From positions 1 to 7,741 of the forward strand of contig JARKQP010000842.1 in NCBI GenBank assembly GCA_029974875.1: a stretch of 7,741 nt of DNA, given 5' to 3'. The DNA is from Mobilitalea sp. Lineage in GTDB: Bacteria; Bacillota_A; Clostridia; Lachnospirales; Lachnospiraceae. Below the pieces are notes generated by a model that saw only the letters and a program-made list of their open reading frames with translations, ran no database searches and was not told where the DNA came from. Below are positions 1-5,547 of this stretch, in pieces. The position numbers were made by a program, and so were the translations under genes. Each line of letters starts with the position of its first letter. The stretch's first letter is position 1.

Positions 1-1
1 C

Positions 2-397
2 ATATTGATTTCTGTGTGGGGCGGTTTCAAAAATAAGGCGCACACTATTGTTATGGCTTGTGCTCTGTTTGGTTTGACAGGTTTTCTGCTCGGTGTAGTG
101 CCGTATTTTTGGGTGTATTTAGGCGTAATGCTCATCTGCGGTGTTACAATGCCGTTGTTCAACACGCCGAGTATGACGCTGCTCCAGAGCAAAATCGAGC
201 CGGACAAAATGGGGCGCGTATTCAGCGTGATGATGATGTTCAGTGGGTTGGCAATGCCGCTCGGAATGGTTGTATTCGGACCCTTGGGTGATTTGGTACG
301 GATTGAGTGGCTGTTGATTGCGTCTGGCATGGTAATATTCGTCAGCGGTCTTGCGTTGCTCCGGGCACGTTCGCTGATTGAGATAGGCAAACTGTAG
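2..397 (+). CDS. MFS efflux transporter, C-terminal part (truncated by window edge)
   Basis: The frame is open from the left edge (codon ATA at 2-4) to the TAG stop at 395-397, so this is the end of a longer gene whose start lies outside the window. About 131 residues are visible. They contain four hydrophobic stretches (roughly residues 13-32, 35-53, 74-96 and 103-122, counted from the TTG at position 5), which fit the last membrane helices of a 12-helix Major Facilitator transporter. The segment reading TPSMTLLQSKIEPDKMGRVF followed by a glycine- and methionine-rich helix resembles the loop and helix found in the MefA-like (DHA3) drug:proton antiporters. The likely role is export of a small toxic compound across the cytoplasmic membrane; the substrate cannot be read. 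The AraC/GyrI-type regulator 97 nt downstream is a plausible partner because such regulators often sit beside drug-efflux genes, but this link is inferred. No convincing terminator follows the stop. Confidence 0.8.
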   Translation: MLISVWGGFKNKAHTIVMACALFGLTGFLLGVVPYFWVYLGVMLICGVTMPLFNTPSMTLLQSKIEPDKMGRVFSVMMMFSGLAMPLGMVVFGPLGDLVRIEWLLIASGMVIFVSGLALLRARSLIEIGKL

Positions 398-459
398 TAT
401 AAGCATTTGCGGTGACACTGCTCCGCACAAAATGTCAAGCGATAAAAATCGTCTTTCCG

Positions 460-465
460 TATAAT
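460..465 (+). promoter_or_regulatory. Possible -10 element of the AraC-family gene
   Basis: A perfect TATAAT lies 30 nt before the TTG start of the regulator gene. No good -35 hexamer is found at 16-19 nt upstream, and there is no extended TG motif. It may be an activator-dependent promoter or chance in an AT-rich stretch. Weak call. Confidence 0.3.
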
Positions 466-494
466 ATGTTCATACAGAGAGGAGGTACGCAAAG

Positions 495-1370
495 TTGGAT
501 TGGATCAGCGGAATACAGAAGGCGGTCGATTATGTGGAAGCGCATATCACCGAGGAGCTGGACTTTTGTGAAATTGCGAAGCAGGCGTATTCGTCAAGCT
601 TTCATTTCCAGCGGGTGTTCAGCATTCTCTGCGGATTTACGCTCGGAGATTATATCCGTATGAGGAGGCTTTCCCTTGCCGGAAGCGAACTTGCGGCGAT
701 GGACATACGGATACTGGATATCGCCGTGAAATATGGCTATGACACCCAGGAAAGCTTCAGCCGCGCTTTTACACGGTTTCATGGAGTATCTCCATCGCAG
801 GCACGAAGCGGAGCCAATCTCAAATCCTTTTCCCGTCTCTCTGTAAAACTAATTTTAGACGGAGGAAATATGATGGATTACAGAATTGAAACAAAGGATG
901 CATTCAAAATTGTCTGCAAAAAGATCGGCGTGTCCTGCAAGAAAGAACTGACCACCGCGGAAATATCCGATTTCTGGCGGCAGTGCGGAACAGACGGAAC
1001 AATCCCGGCGCTGTGTAAGTACATTCCGAAGAACAATACTTTTGACGGGTGTATCGTCGGCGCAAGCTTTGGCAGGGATGCTACCGATACAAATTTCCCC
1101 TACGCCATCGGCGCTCACTATAACGGCGCCCCGGTTACGGAAAAGGAGTTTACCGTAGAGGAAATACCGGCGCATACCTATGTGGTATTCAAGTGTGTGG
1201 GAACAATGCCGGAAGCGTTCAACAAGCTGTATCAGCAGATTTATAGCGAGTTCTTTCCCGCAAGCGAGTATCAGCCCTGCGGCGGCACGGATTTTGAAGC
1301 GTACCCGTCGGCTGATGTGGACAGCCCCGACTATACCTGTGAGATCTGGGTCGCAGTGGAAAAGAAATAA
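495..1370 (+). CDS. AraC-family transcriptional regulator with C-terminal GyrI-like effector-binding domain
   Basis: This 291-residue protein is a cytoplasmic DNA-binding regulator. Residues 1-105 form the AraC/XylS DNA-binding domain with two helix-turn-helix motifs (about 24-45 and 72-95) and the family signature KYGYDTQESFSRAF followed by HGVSPSQAR. Residues 128-290 look like a GyrI-like small-molecule-binding domain, beginning YRIETKDAFKIV and ending CEIWVAVEK. This order, HTH first and GyrI second, is that of Rob-type regulators rather than classic AraC. Such proteins usually bind hydrophobic or cationic drugs and switch on efflux genes; the MFS gene upstream fits that but the ligand is unknown. 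The start is taken as TTG at 495 because GAGAGGAGG (477-485) lies 9 nt before it and the protein then begins, as expected, just before the first HTH helices. An in-frame ATG at 870 has its own perfect ribosome site (separate entry). ywbE follows after 41 nt and is probably co-transcribed. Confidence 0.93.
   Translation: MDWISGIQKAVDYVEAHITEELDFCEIAKQAYSSSFHFQRVFSILCGFTLGDYIRMRRLSLAGSELAAMDIRILDIAVKYGYDTQESFSRAFTRFHGVSPSQARSGANLKSFSRLSVKLILDGGNMMDYRIETKDAFKIVCKKIGVSCKKELTTAEISDFWRQCGTDGTIPALCKYIPKNNTFDGCIVGASFGRDATDTNFPYAIGAHYNGAPVTEKEFTVEEIPAHTYVVFKCVGTMPEAFNKLYQQIYSEFFPASEYQPCGGTDFEAYPSADVDSPDYTCEIWVAVEKK
861..872 (+). promoter_or_regulatory. Internal Shine-Dalgarno and in-frame ATG at the HTH/GyrI domain boundary
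   Basis: GGAGG at 861-865 is followed 4 nt later by ATG at 870-872, with a second ATG at 873. Both are in the frame of the AraC-family gene (codons 126 and 127). Initiation here would give a 166-residue protein made of the GyrI-like domain alone, starting MMDYRIETK. The site is better matched to the ribosome consensus than many true starts in this window. Whether it is used cannot be told from the sequence. Confidence 0.5.
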
Positions 1371-1411
1371 GGAATCAGGAGAAGTGCCAAAAGGCGCTAC
1401 AAGGAGAGTTT

Positions 1412-1606
1412 ATGGACGGACAAAATCGAGCCGATGTGGGCGTTGGCACAAAAGTAAGAATTGTCCTCAAGGCAGACCAGAGAACTGGCAGGCTGACGGA
1501 GGGCGTAGTGGCGAAGCTGTTGACAAAGAGCAGCTTCCATCCACGTGGAATCAAAGTGATGCTGGAAGACGGACAGGTTGGCCGGGTACAGGAAATTATC
1601 AGGTGA
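1412..1606 (+). CDS. ywbE: YwbE-family small conserved protein (DUF2196)
   Basis: The 64-residue product matches the YwbE family along its whole length. Its hallmarks are KADQRTG (residues 20-26), the TKS...HPRGIKV block (38-49) and LEDGQVGRVQEI (51-62). The family is widespread in bacteria and its biochemical role is not established; the compact, beta-rich, lysine- and arginine-containing sequence is of the kind seen in nucleic-acid-binding folds, which is only a guess. The ATG at 1412 has a good ribosome site, AAGGAGAG (1400-1407), 4 nt upstream. It lies 41 nt after the AraC-family gene with no terminator between, so it is probably read from the same transcript, and a strong hairpin terminator follows its stop after 76 nt. 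A longer overlapping frame (1180-1629) is an out-of-frame shadow. Family assignment is confident, function is not. Confidence 0.9.
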   Translation: MDGQNRADVGVGTKVRIVLKADQRTGRLTEGVVAKLLTKSSFHPRGIKVMLEDGQVGRVQEIIR

Positions 1607-1647
1607 ACCAGTGCGGCAAGCTGCATTGACAAGTGGATATAAAAATA

Positions 1648-1679
1648 GGGCACGGCGGCCAAATACGGACACCGTGCCC
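1648..1679 (-). terminator. Probable terminator of purE (minus strand)
   Basis: GGGCACGG (1648-1655) pairs with CCGTGCCC (1672-1679), an 8-bp GC-rich stem with a 16-nt loop. Read on the minus strand, the stem is followed directly by a T-rich run (complement of 1641-1647), the layout of an intrinsic terminator for purE, whose stop is about 55 nt before it. There is no T tract on the plus-strand side of this stem. Confidence 0.6.
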
Positions 1680-1682
1680 ACG

Positions 1683-1706
1683 GGCCACAGAATATGTGGC
1701 CTTTTT
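1683..1706 (+). terminator. Intrinsic terminator after ywbE
   Basis: GGCCACA (1683-1689) pairs with TGTGGCC (1695-1701) around the 5-nt loop GAATA, followed immediately by TTTTT (1702-1706). This is a textbook rho-independent terminator for the plus-strand AraC/ywbE transcript. On the minus strand it is also followed, after a short gap, by the GGGCACGG hairpin, so the convergent genes are well separated. Confidence 0.85.
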
Positions 1707-1733
1707 ATGTAAATAAAATATAAGCAGATCCGG

Positions 1734-2231
1734 CTATTTATTCAGCTCTGCCTGAAGCTTTTCATCCTTGGCAACGACCTCATCTACCATAGCCTTTTTC
1801 ATCTCTGACAGCTTTGCGCTAAGCTCATCATCAGTAATTGCCAGCATCTGGGCTGCTAAAATACCCGCATTATCGGCACCGTCAATTGCCACGGTAGCAA
1901 CGGGGATACCCTTTGGCATCTGGACGGTCGCAAGCAGTGCATCGAGGCCATCCAAAGTGGAGGATTTAACCGGGATTCCAATGACAGGAAGAGTAGTGTG
2001 GGCAGCAATAATACCTGCAAGGTGGGCAGCTTTACCGGCCGCACAGATAATTGCCCCGAAGCCCTTTTCCCTGGCGCTGGAAGAAAAATCACATGCAAGC
2101 TGTGGTGTACGGTGGGCACTCATGACATGGACCTCAACTGGGATATCAAAGTCCTTCAGCGTCTGGATGGCACCCTTCACGATAGGAAGATCGCTGTCGC
2201 TTCCCATAAGAATTGCAACTTTTTTTGACAT
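1734..2231 (-). CDS. purE: N5-carboxyaminoimidazole ribonucleotide mutase, class I PurE
   Basis: PurE rearranges N5-CAIR to CAIR in de novo purine synthesis in the cytoplasm, working after PurK. The 165-residue protein shows the phosphate-binding GSDSDLP loop (residues 10-16), the class I catalytic SAHRTP segment (38-43), the AAGKAAHLAG block (64-73), and the VQMPKGIPVATVAIDGADNAGILAAQ stretch, here split as VQMPKGIPVATVAI (103-116) and NAGILAAQ (121-128). The HRTP form and the AAHL block place it in class I (mutase) rather than class II (AIR carboxylase). The ATG at 2231 was chosen because AAGGAG (complement 2241-2246) lies 9 nt upstream and the protein then begins at the first beta strand, MSKKVAILMG; an upstream extension to 2282 adds 17 unrelated residues. 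The gene stands alone: it is convergent with ywbE, ends in hairpins, and no other pur gene is visible. Length is normal for the family. Confidence 0.96.
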   Translation of the reverse strand: MSKKVAILMGSDSDLPIVKGAIQTLKDFDIPVEVHVMSAHRTPQLACDFSSSAREKGFGAIICAAGKAAHLAGIIAAHTTLPVIGIPVKSSTLDGLDALLATVQMPKGIPVATVAIDGADNAGILAAQMLAITDDELSAKLSEMKKAMVDEVVAKDEKLQAELNK

Positions 2232-2407
2232 AATTTCATTCTCCTTATTCGAATTGTATAATGATATAAAAATGCGTTCCAAAGTATCAGCTTACGCACA
2301 GGTTACAAACTCATTGAAGCCTGGTCAGCAGGGATTAAGCCTTGCGGCAAATTAAAATTATCTAGATTTGTACTTCCTTTATCCATGTTTCCTGCCGCTT
2401 TCCAAGT
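2232..2407 (-). promoter_or_regulatory. Long 5' leader of purE, no recognised riboswitch
   Basis: If the TTGACA/TATATT promoter is used, transcription starts near 2407 and leaves about 175 untranslated nt before the purE ATG. The leader can form a 6-7 bp stem, GCGGCA (complement 2394-2399) with TGCCGC (complement 2344-2349), enclosing some 45 nt. The conserved core of the purine riboswitch is not visible, nor is a terminator-like hairpin with a T run. A second, poorer promoter candidate (TTGGAA, complement 2277-2282, and TACAAT, complement 2253-2258) would put the start almost on the ribosome site, so it is disfavoured. Confidence 0.35.
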
Positions 2408-2413
2408 GTTATA

Positions 2414-2442
2414 AATATAACTTATTTGCCTAGTGCTGTCAA
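2414..2442 (-). promoter_or_regulatory. Promoter of purE
   Basis: On the minus strand, a perfect -35 TTGACA (complement 2437-2442) is separated by 17 nt from the -10 TATATT (complement 2414-2419, 5 of 6 matches). Spacing and hexamers fit a housekeeping sigma-A promoter reading toward purE. Confidence 0.7.
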
Positions 2443-2529
2443 CTATTAACCTGTTTGCTTATATAGTGGTGAAATTGGATGCCGGTCTTAATCCCATTTT
2501 TAAATCTGGATTTAATTACGGTAAAAATA
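2443..2529. other. Intergenic stretch between the divergent purE and small-protein promoters
   Basis: Together with the leaders on each side this is part of a 410-nt gene-free region (2232-2641) that becomes strongly AT-rich toward its right end. I see no open frame of note, no RNA gene and no clear operator palindrome in this part; it simply separates two promoters pointing away from each other. Confidence 0.5.
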
Positions 2530-2559
2530 TTGATTTTGAATGGATATATAATGTATAAT
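2530..2559 (+). promoter_or_regulatory. Promoter of the small membrane protein gene
   Basis: TTGATT (2530-2535) is followed after 18 nt by TATAAT (2554-2559); another TATAAT at 2547-2552 overlaps the spacer. Transcription would begin near 2566, giving a roughly 75-nt leader before the ATG at 2642. The surrounding DNA is very AT-rich, so chance matches are more likely than usual. Confidence 0.5.
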
Positions 2560-2641
2560 ATTACCATGTATTTATTATATAATTGTTTGCAACAACGTTT
2601 TAATTATTAAATCTTAGCTCAAATAAAGGGGGAATTATAAG

Positions 2642-2779
2642 ATGGCAGGTACAATGGCTTTTTTTTCATTACTAACCATACTTGTTTATGGAATAATGAT
2701 AGCGTTAGCTATAGGAGTAATATACGTGCTGTTTTTAGCAAGTAAAGCATTAAAAATATATATCCGGAAGAATTCGTGA
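2642..2779 (+). CDS. Small single-span membrane protein, 45 residues, unknown function
   Basis: An ATG at 2642 preceded by AAAGGGGGAA (2626-2635), a good ribosome site with 9 nt from the G run to the start, opens a 45-codon frame ending in TGA at 2777-2779. The product starts MAGTMAFFSLLTILVYG, continues with a hydrophobic span of about 27-30 residues (roughly 6-35), and ends in a basic tail, KALKIYIRKNS. By the positive-inside rule the tail should face the cytoplasm. Many Clostridia carry similar tiny proteins with an N-terminal membrane helix and a KALKIYI-like basic end, but I know of no assigned role. A promoter candidate lies just upstream, and no terminator is visible between its stop and the trp promoter. 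The ribosome site, coherent helix and basic tail together make a real gene likely; functional assignment is not possible. Confidence 0.65.
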   Translation: MAGTMAFFSLLTILVYGIMIALAIGVIYVLFLASKALKIYIRKNS

Positions 2780-2859
2780 TTTTCCTCAGCTACGGAGCGG
2801 GGAGTATGTAGTACAGAAGGGCGGTGATTATATAAAAATTAATAATGCATAAAATTTAC

Positions 2860-2889
2860 TTGACAAGGAACTCTGTCCGTTGTTATAAT
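2860..2889 (+). promoter_or_regulatory. Promoter of the trp operon
   Basis: TTGACA (2860-2865) and TATAAT (2884-2889) are both perfect sigma-A hexamers, 18 nt apart, with the extended -10 dinucleotide TG at 2881-2882. Initiation is expected near 2896, right before the T-box leader. Such a strong promoter is usual where control is exerted afterwards by attenuation. Confidence 0.9.
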
Positions 2890-2895
2890 GCGTTT

Positions 2896-3184
2896 AATAT
2901 AAAAAACCGTTGAGCAAGAGAAGTAAGATTAATTGGTTGTACACAGAGAGCCGCTGGAGGTGGGAATGCGGTTACAAGAATTATTCCGAATGGACTTGCG
3001 AGGGAAGCCTGAAATTCGTTCAGAGTGGACGTAAAAGTAGGCGCTTACGGGAACCCCATCCGTTATCAAAGGGGTGCATATGATGGTATGCAAGATGAGA
3101 GGATGTTTTATACATCAAACCGGGTGGTACCGCAGAAGTTAAGGCTTTTGTCCCTGTAAATTACAGGGATGGAAGTCTTTTTTT
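2896..3184 (+). promoter_or_regulatory. Tryptophan T-box riboswitch (tRNA-Trp sensing leader)
   Basis: The leader binds tRNA-Trp and reads its charging state: uncharged tRNA stabilises an antiterminator and lets RNA polymerase enter trpE. Stem I is closed by GCAAG (2914-2918) with CTTGC (2995-2999). The AGTA of the S-turn/loop E is at 2922-2925, and the opposite strand shows GAA then TGG (2991-2993), the specifier codon UGG for tryptophan. Above it, TTGTA (2937-2941) pairs with TACAA (2973-2977), then come the conserved AGAGAG (2945-2950), CCGC (2951-2954) pairing with GCGG (2968-2971), and the GGTG of the apical loop. The T-box core GGGTGGTACCGC is at 3122-3133; its bulge TGGT (3125-3128) would pair with the tRNA 3' end, and GGG (3122-3124) can pair with CCC (3152-3154), part of the terminator. 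Specifier and downstream genes agree. Confidence 0.95.
3141..3184 (+). terminator. T-box leader terminator
   Basis: The arm at 3141-3157 pairs with 3163-3179 in a continuous 17-bp stem that includes several G-U pairs, with a 5-nt loop (AAATT). It is followed by a run of T to 3184. The CCC at 3152-3154 is shared with the antiterminator, so the two structures exclude one another. This is the OFF state when tRNA-Trp is charged. Confidence 0.93.
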
Positions 3185-3339
3185 ATTACCTGTATTCCAA
3201 CGCTTTCTACGGTTTCACCACTGCCCGGGGCAGTCTCTGATATAGATTCAAAATCAAAAGGTTACGGGTTTAGCAACTCTAGGTTAAAATGAAAAGAAAG
3301 GAATTTTTCATCCATCAGTGAAAAATAAGGTGATTTAAC
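3185..3339 (+). other. Untranslated stretch between T-box terminator and trpE
   Basis: These 155 nt hold no convincing gene. A small hairpin, ACTGCC (3220-3225) with GGCAGT (3229-3234), and a weak one, ATGAAAA with TTTTCAT around 3289-3311, are visible, neither followed by a T tract. The trpE ribosome site AAGGTGA (3327-3333) lies at the right end. Confidence 0.5.
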
Positions 3340-4797
3340 ATGATTACACCAAGCTGCAATGCAATCGAGACATTGGCAAAAGACTACAGCATCATACCGA
3401 TCTGCAAGGAAATCTACGCTGACATCATTACACCAATTACCTTACTGCGGAAGATATCCCAGATCAGCGAGCGGTACTACCTTCTGGAAAGTGTGGAAGG
3501 CGGTGAGAAATGGGGAAGATATTCCTTTCTGGGGTTTAACCCGGTTATCCATGTGACCTGTAAAAATAAAGAGGTTACCATCGAAGACGGCGAAAAGCAG
3601 GTAGTTAAGAGTGATAAGCCCTTTGAGGTATTAAGAAAGCTGCTGGAGGATTATAAATCCCCAAGGCTGGAGGGAATGCCGCCCTTTACCGGCGGGCTGG
3701 TCGGATATTTTTCCTATGAGATGATCGGTTATGCGGAGCCCGTATTAAAGCTTCAGGGCAGTGAATTCAATGATTTTGATTTAATGCTGTTTGATAAGGT
3801 TATTGCATATGACCATCTGAAGCAAAAAATATGCATTGTCGTTAATATGAAGACGGATAAAATATTAGAAAACTACGGTAAGGCAGTTTCCGACATTGAA
3901 GCCTTAACCCGTTTTATCACGGAGCCGGTGCAGTTTCAAAAGCAATACGGCAGCAGTAAGCCCTCCTTTACCTGCAATGTCACCAAGGAAGAGTATTGCA
4001 GGAGGGTTGAAAAGACCAAGGAATATATCGTGAACGGCGATATCTTCCAGGCAGTAATCTCAAGAAGGTTCACCACCGAATACAAGGATAGCCTGTTAAA
4101 TGCCTACCGGGTCCTTAGAACCACAAATCCATCCCCTTACATGGTGTTCATGCAAAATAAGGATGTACAGCTGATCAGCACCTCACCGGAGACCCTGGTC
4201 AGGCTAAAGGAAGGAACCCTATCCACCTTCCCCATTGCCGGTTCCAGGCCAAGGGGCAAGGACAGGGAAGAGGATATTGCCCTGGAGACGGAGCTGCTTG
4301 CGGATGAAAAGGAATTATCCGAGCATAACATGCTGGTGGACCTGGGCAGGAATGACCTGGGTAAAATCTCGGAATACGGAAGCGTCAAGGTTACGGATTA
4401 TATGAAGATCCAGCGCTATTCCAGGATTATGCATATTACCTCGGAGGTTACCAGCACACTCCGCCCTGATAAGGATGCACTGGATGCCATAGAGGCAATT
4501 CTTCCGGCGGGAACCTTATCCGGCGCTCCTAAGATCAGGGCCTGTGAGATCATTGAGGAACAGGAGAAGGCGCCCCGGGACATCTACGGCGGGGCAATCG
4601 GCTATATCGATTTTACCGGAAATATGGATACCTGTATTGCAATCCGCATGGCGGTCAAGAAGGACGGCAAGGTATATGTCCAGGCTGGAGGCGGCATCGT
4701 AGCGGACAGCATCCCGGATAAAGAATATGAGGAATCTGAGAATAAGGCGAAAGCCGTAATAGAAGCAATCATGAAGGCGAGCGAGGTGGAGGAATAA
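3340..4797 (+). CDS. trpE: Anthranilate synthase component I
   Basis: TrpE turns chorismate into anthranilate, using ammonia released from glutamine by TrpG; it is the first committed step to tryptophan. The 485-residue length is normal. Residues 15-170 form the N-terminal regulatory domain, with the tryptophan-binding LLES motif at 48-51 and the second contact region NPSPYM at 263-268, so feedback inhibition by tryptophan is expected. The C-terminal chorismate-binding domain (about 215-480) shows GSRPRG (301-306), the EH.MLVDLGRNDLG segment (328-341), PAGTLSGAPK (389-398), GAIGY (418-422), and GGGIVADS followed by the YEE.ENKA helix (450-471). All key active-site segments are intact. The ATG at 3340 has AAGGTGA 6 nt upstream. 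The stop TAA shares its last A with the ATG of trpG, which suggests translational coupling and matched amounts of the two subunits. Transcription is controlled by the T-box upstream. Confidence 0.98.
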   Translation: MITPSCNAIETLAKDYSIIPICKEIYADIITPITLLRKISQISERYYLLESVEGGEKWGRYSFLGFNPVIHVTCKNKEVTIEDGEKQVVKSDKPFEVLRKLLEDYKSPRLEGMPPFTGGLVGYFSYEMIGYAEPVLKLQGSEFNDFDLMLFDKVIAYDHLKQKICIVVNMKTDKILENYGKAVSDIEALTRFITEPVQFQKQYGSSKPSFTCNVTKEEYCRRVEKTKEYIVNGDIFQAVISRRFTTEYKDSLLNAYRVLRTTNPSPYMVFMQNKDVQLISTSPETLVRLKEGTLSTFPIAGSRPRGKDREEDIALETELLADEKELSEHNMLVDLGRNDLGKISEYGSVKVTDYMKIQRYSRIMHITSEVTSTLRPDKDALDAIEAILPAGTLSGAPKIRACEIIEEQEKAPRDIYGGAIGYIDFTGNMDTCIAIRMAVKKDGKVYVQAGGGIVADSIPDKEYEESENKAKAVIEAIMKASEVEE

Positions 4798-5366
4798 TGG
4801 TATTATTAATCGATAATTATGACAGCTTTTCCTATAATCTGGTGCAATTGGTGGGCAGCACCGGCAGTGAAATCAAGGTGGTCCGCAATGACGAGCTGAC
4901 GGTGGAAGAGATCAGGGCACTTAACCCCTCCCACATTATCCTGTCCCCCGGCCCCGGCTATCCAAAGGATGCGGGAATCTTAGAAACAGTAGTAGCGGAG
5001 CTAAAGGGGGAGGTGCCGATCCTTGGGGTATGCCTGGGGCACCAGGGAATCTGTGAGGTATTCGGGGCAAACATTACCCTTGCGAAAAAGCTGATGCACG
5101 GAAAGCAAAGCAGCATCCATATCGCAAACGGTGCTACGATCTTCCATGGTCTGCCGCCGATGATACAGGCAGCAAGATACCATTCCCTGATTGCCGAAAA
5201 AAACACCCTTCCTGACGAGCTTCTGGTGATTGCCGAGGATGATGACGGTGAGATCATGGCGGTTCAGCATAGGAATTATGAAATCTATGGACTTCAGTTC
5301 CATCCGGAATCAATTCTGACACCCTTTGGGGAAAAAATAATAAGAAACTTTCTGGGATGTGTTTGA
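4797..5366 (+). CDS. trpG: Anthranilate synthase component II, glutamine amidotransferase
   Basis: TrpG removes ammonia from glutamine and passes it to TrpE. The 189-residue protein is a stand-alone class I glutamine amidotransferase, not fused to TrpD as in enteric bacteria. It starts with the typical LLIDNYDSFSYNL, has the oxyanion-hole loop SPGPGYP (50-56), the nucleophile Cys79 in GVCLGHQ (77-83), the HGK segment about residue 101, and the catalytic His169 and Glu171 in FHPES. The start codon overlaps the trpE stop in TAATG, and GGTGGAGG (4784-4791) inside the trpE end serves as ribosome site. In many Firmicutes one TrpG also serves p-aminobenzoate synthase as PabA; whether that holds here depends on genes outside the window. 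The next gene, trpD, lies 181 nt away, an unusually wide gap for this operon. Confidence 0.97.
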   Translation: MVLLIDNYDSFSYNLVQLVGSTGSEIKVVRNDELTVEEIRALNPSHIILSPGPGYPKDAGILETVVAELKGEVPILGVCLGHQGICEVFGANITLAKKLMHGKQSSIHIANGATIFHGLPPMIQAARYHSLIAEKNTLPDELLVIAEDDDGEIMAVQHRNYEIYGLQFHPESILTPFGEKIIRNFLGCV

Positions 5367-5547
5367 TACACCCTTGGACAAGAAGGATGTGAATTTGATA
5401 TGGCATCAGGTATCCAACGTACCAATTAAGACAATATGGGGATGATGGATGGGAAATCTGCCAGGAAAAGCACGGATCAGGCAGTAAGAAATCTTTCATC
5501 GGACAGTATAAAGAAAAGTTGATTGTAATAATAGAATGGAGGACACT
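5367..5547 (+). other. Unexplained intergenic stretch between trpG and trpD
   Basis: This 181-nt interval lies inside an otherwise tight operon. It contains a weak hairpin (CTGCC 5458-5462 with GGCAG 5480-5484), no T tract and no clear promoter. The only frame of note, 28 codons at 5436-5522, lacks a ribosome site. It could be a decayed gene end, a processing site, or plain spacer. Confidence 0.4.

Noticed and set aside
404..430. Terminator after the MFS gene (TGCGG 408-412 with CCGCA 423-427)
   Set aside because: Only 5 bp with a 10-nt loop and no T tract follows.
1180..1629. 149-codon plus-strand frame
   Set aside because: It overlaps the end of the AraC/GyrI gene and all of ywbE in another frame; both of those have recognisable products.
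1768..2355. 195-codon plus-strand frame
   Set aside because: It is the antisense shadow of purE, whose protein is clearly recognisable on the other strand.
2232..2407. Purine riboswitch in the purE leader
   Set aside because: The conserved core and paired loops of the family were not found by eye; left as an unassigned leader.
3289..3321. Ten-codon leader peptide just upstream of trpE
   Set aside because: It reads MKRKEFFIHQ, has no tryptophan codons and no good ribosome site; attenuation here is by the T-box.
5436..5522. 28-codon frame between trpG and trpD
   Set aside because: No ribosome site, a polar unremarkable sequence and nothing recognisable; expected by chance in 181 nt.
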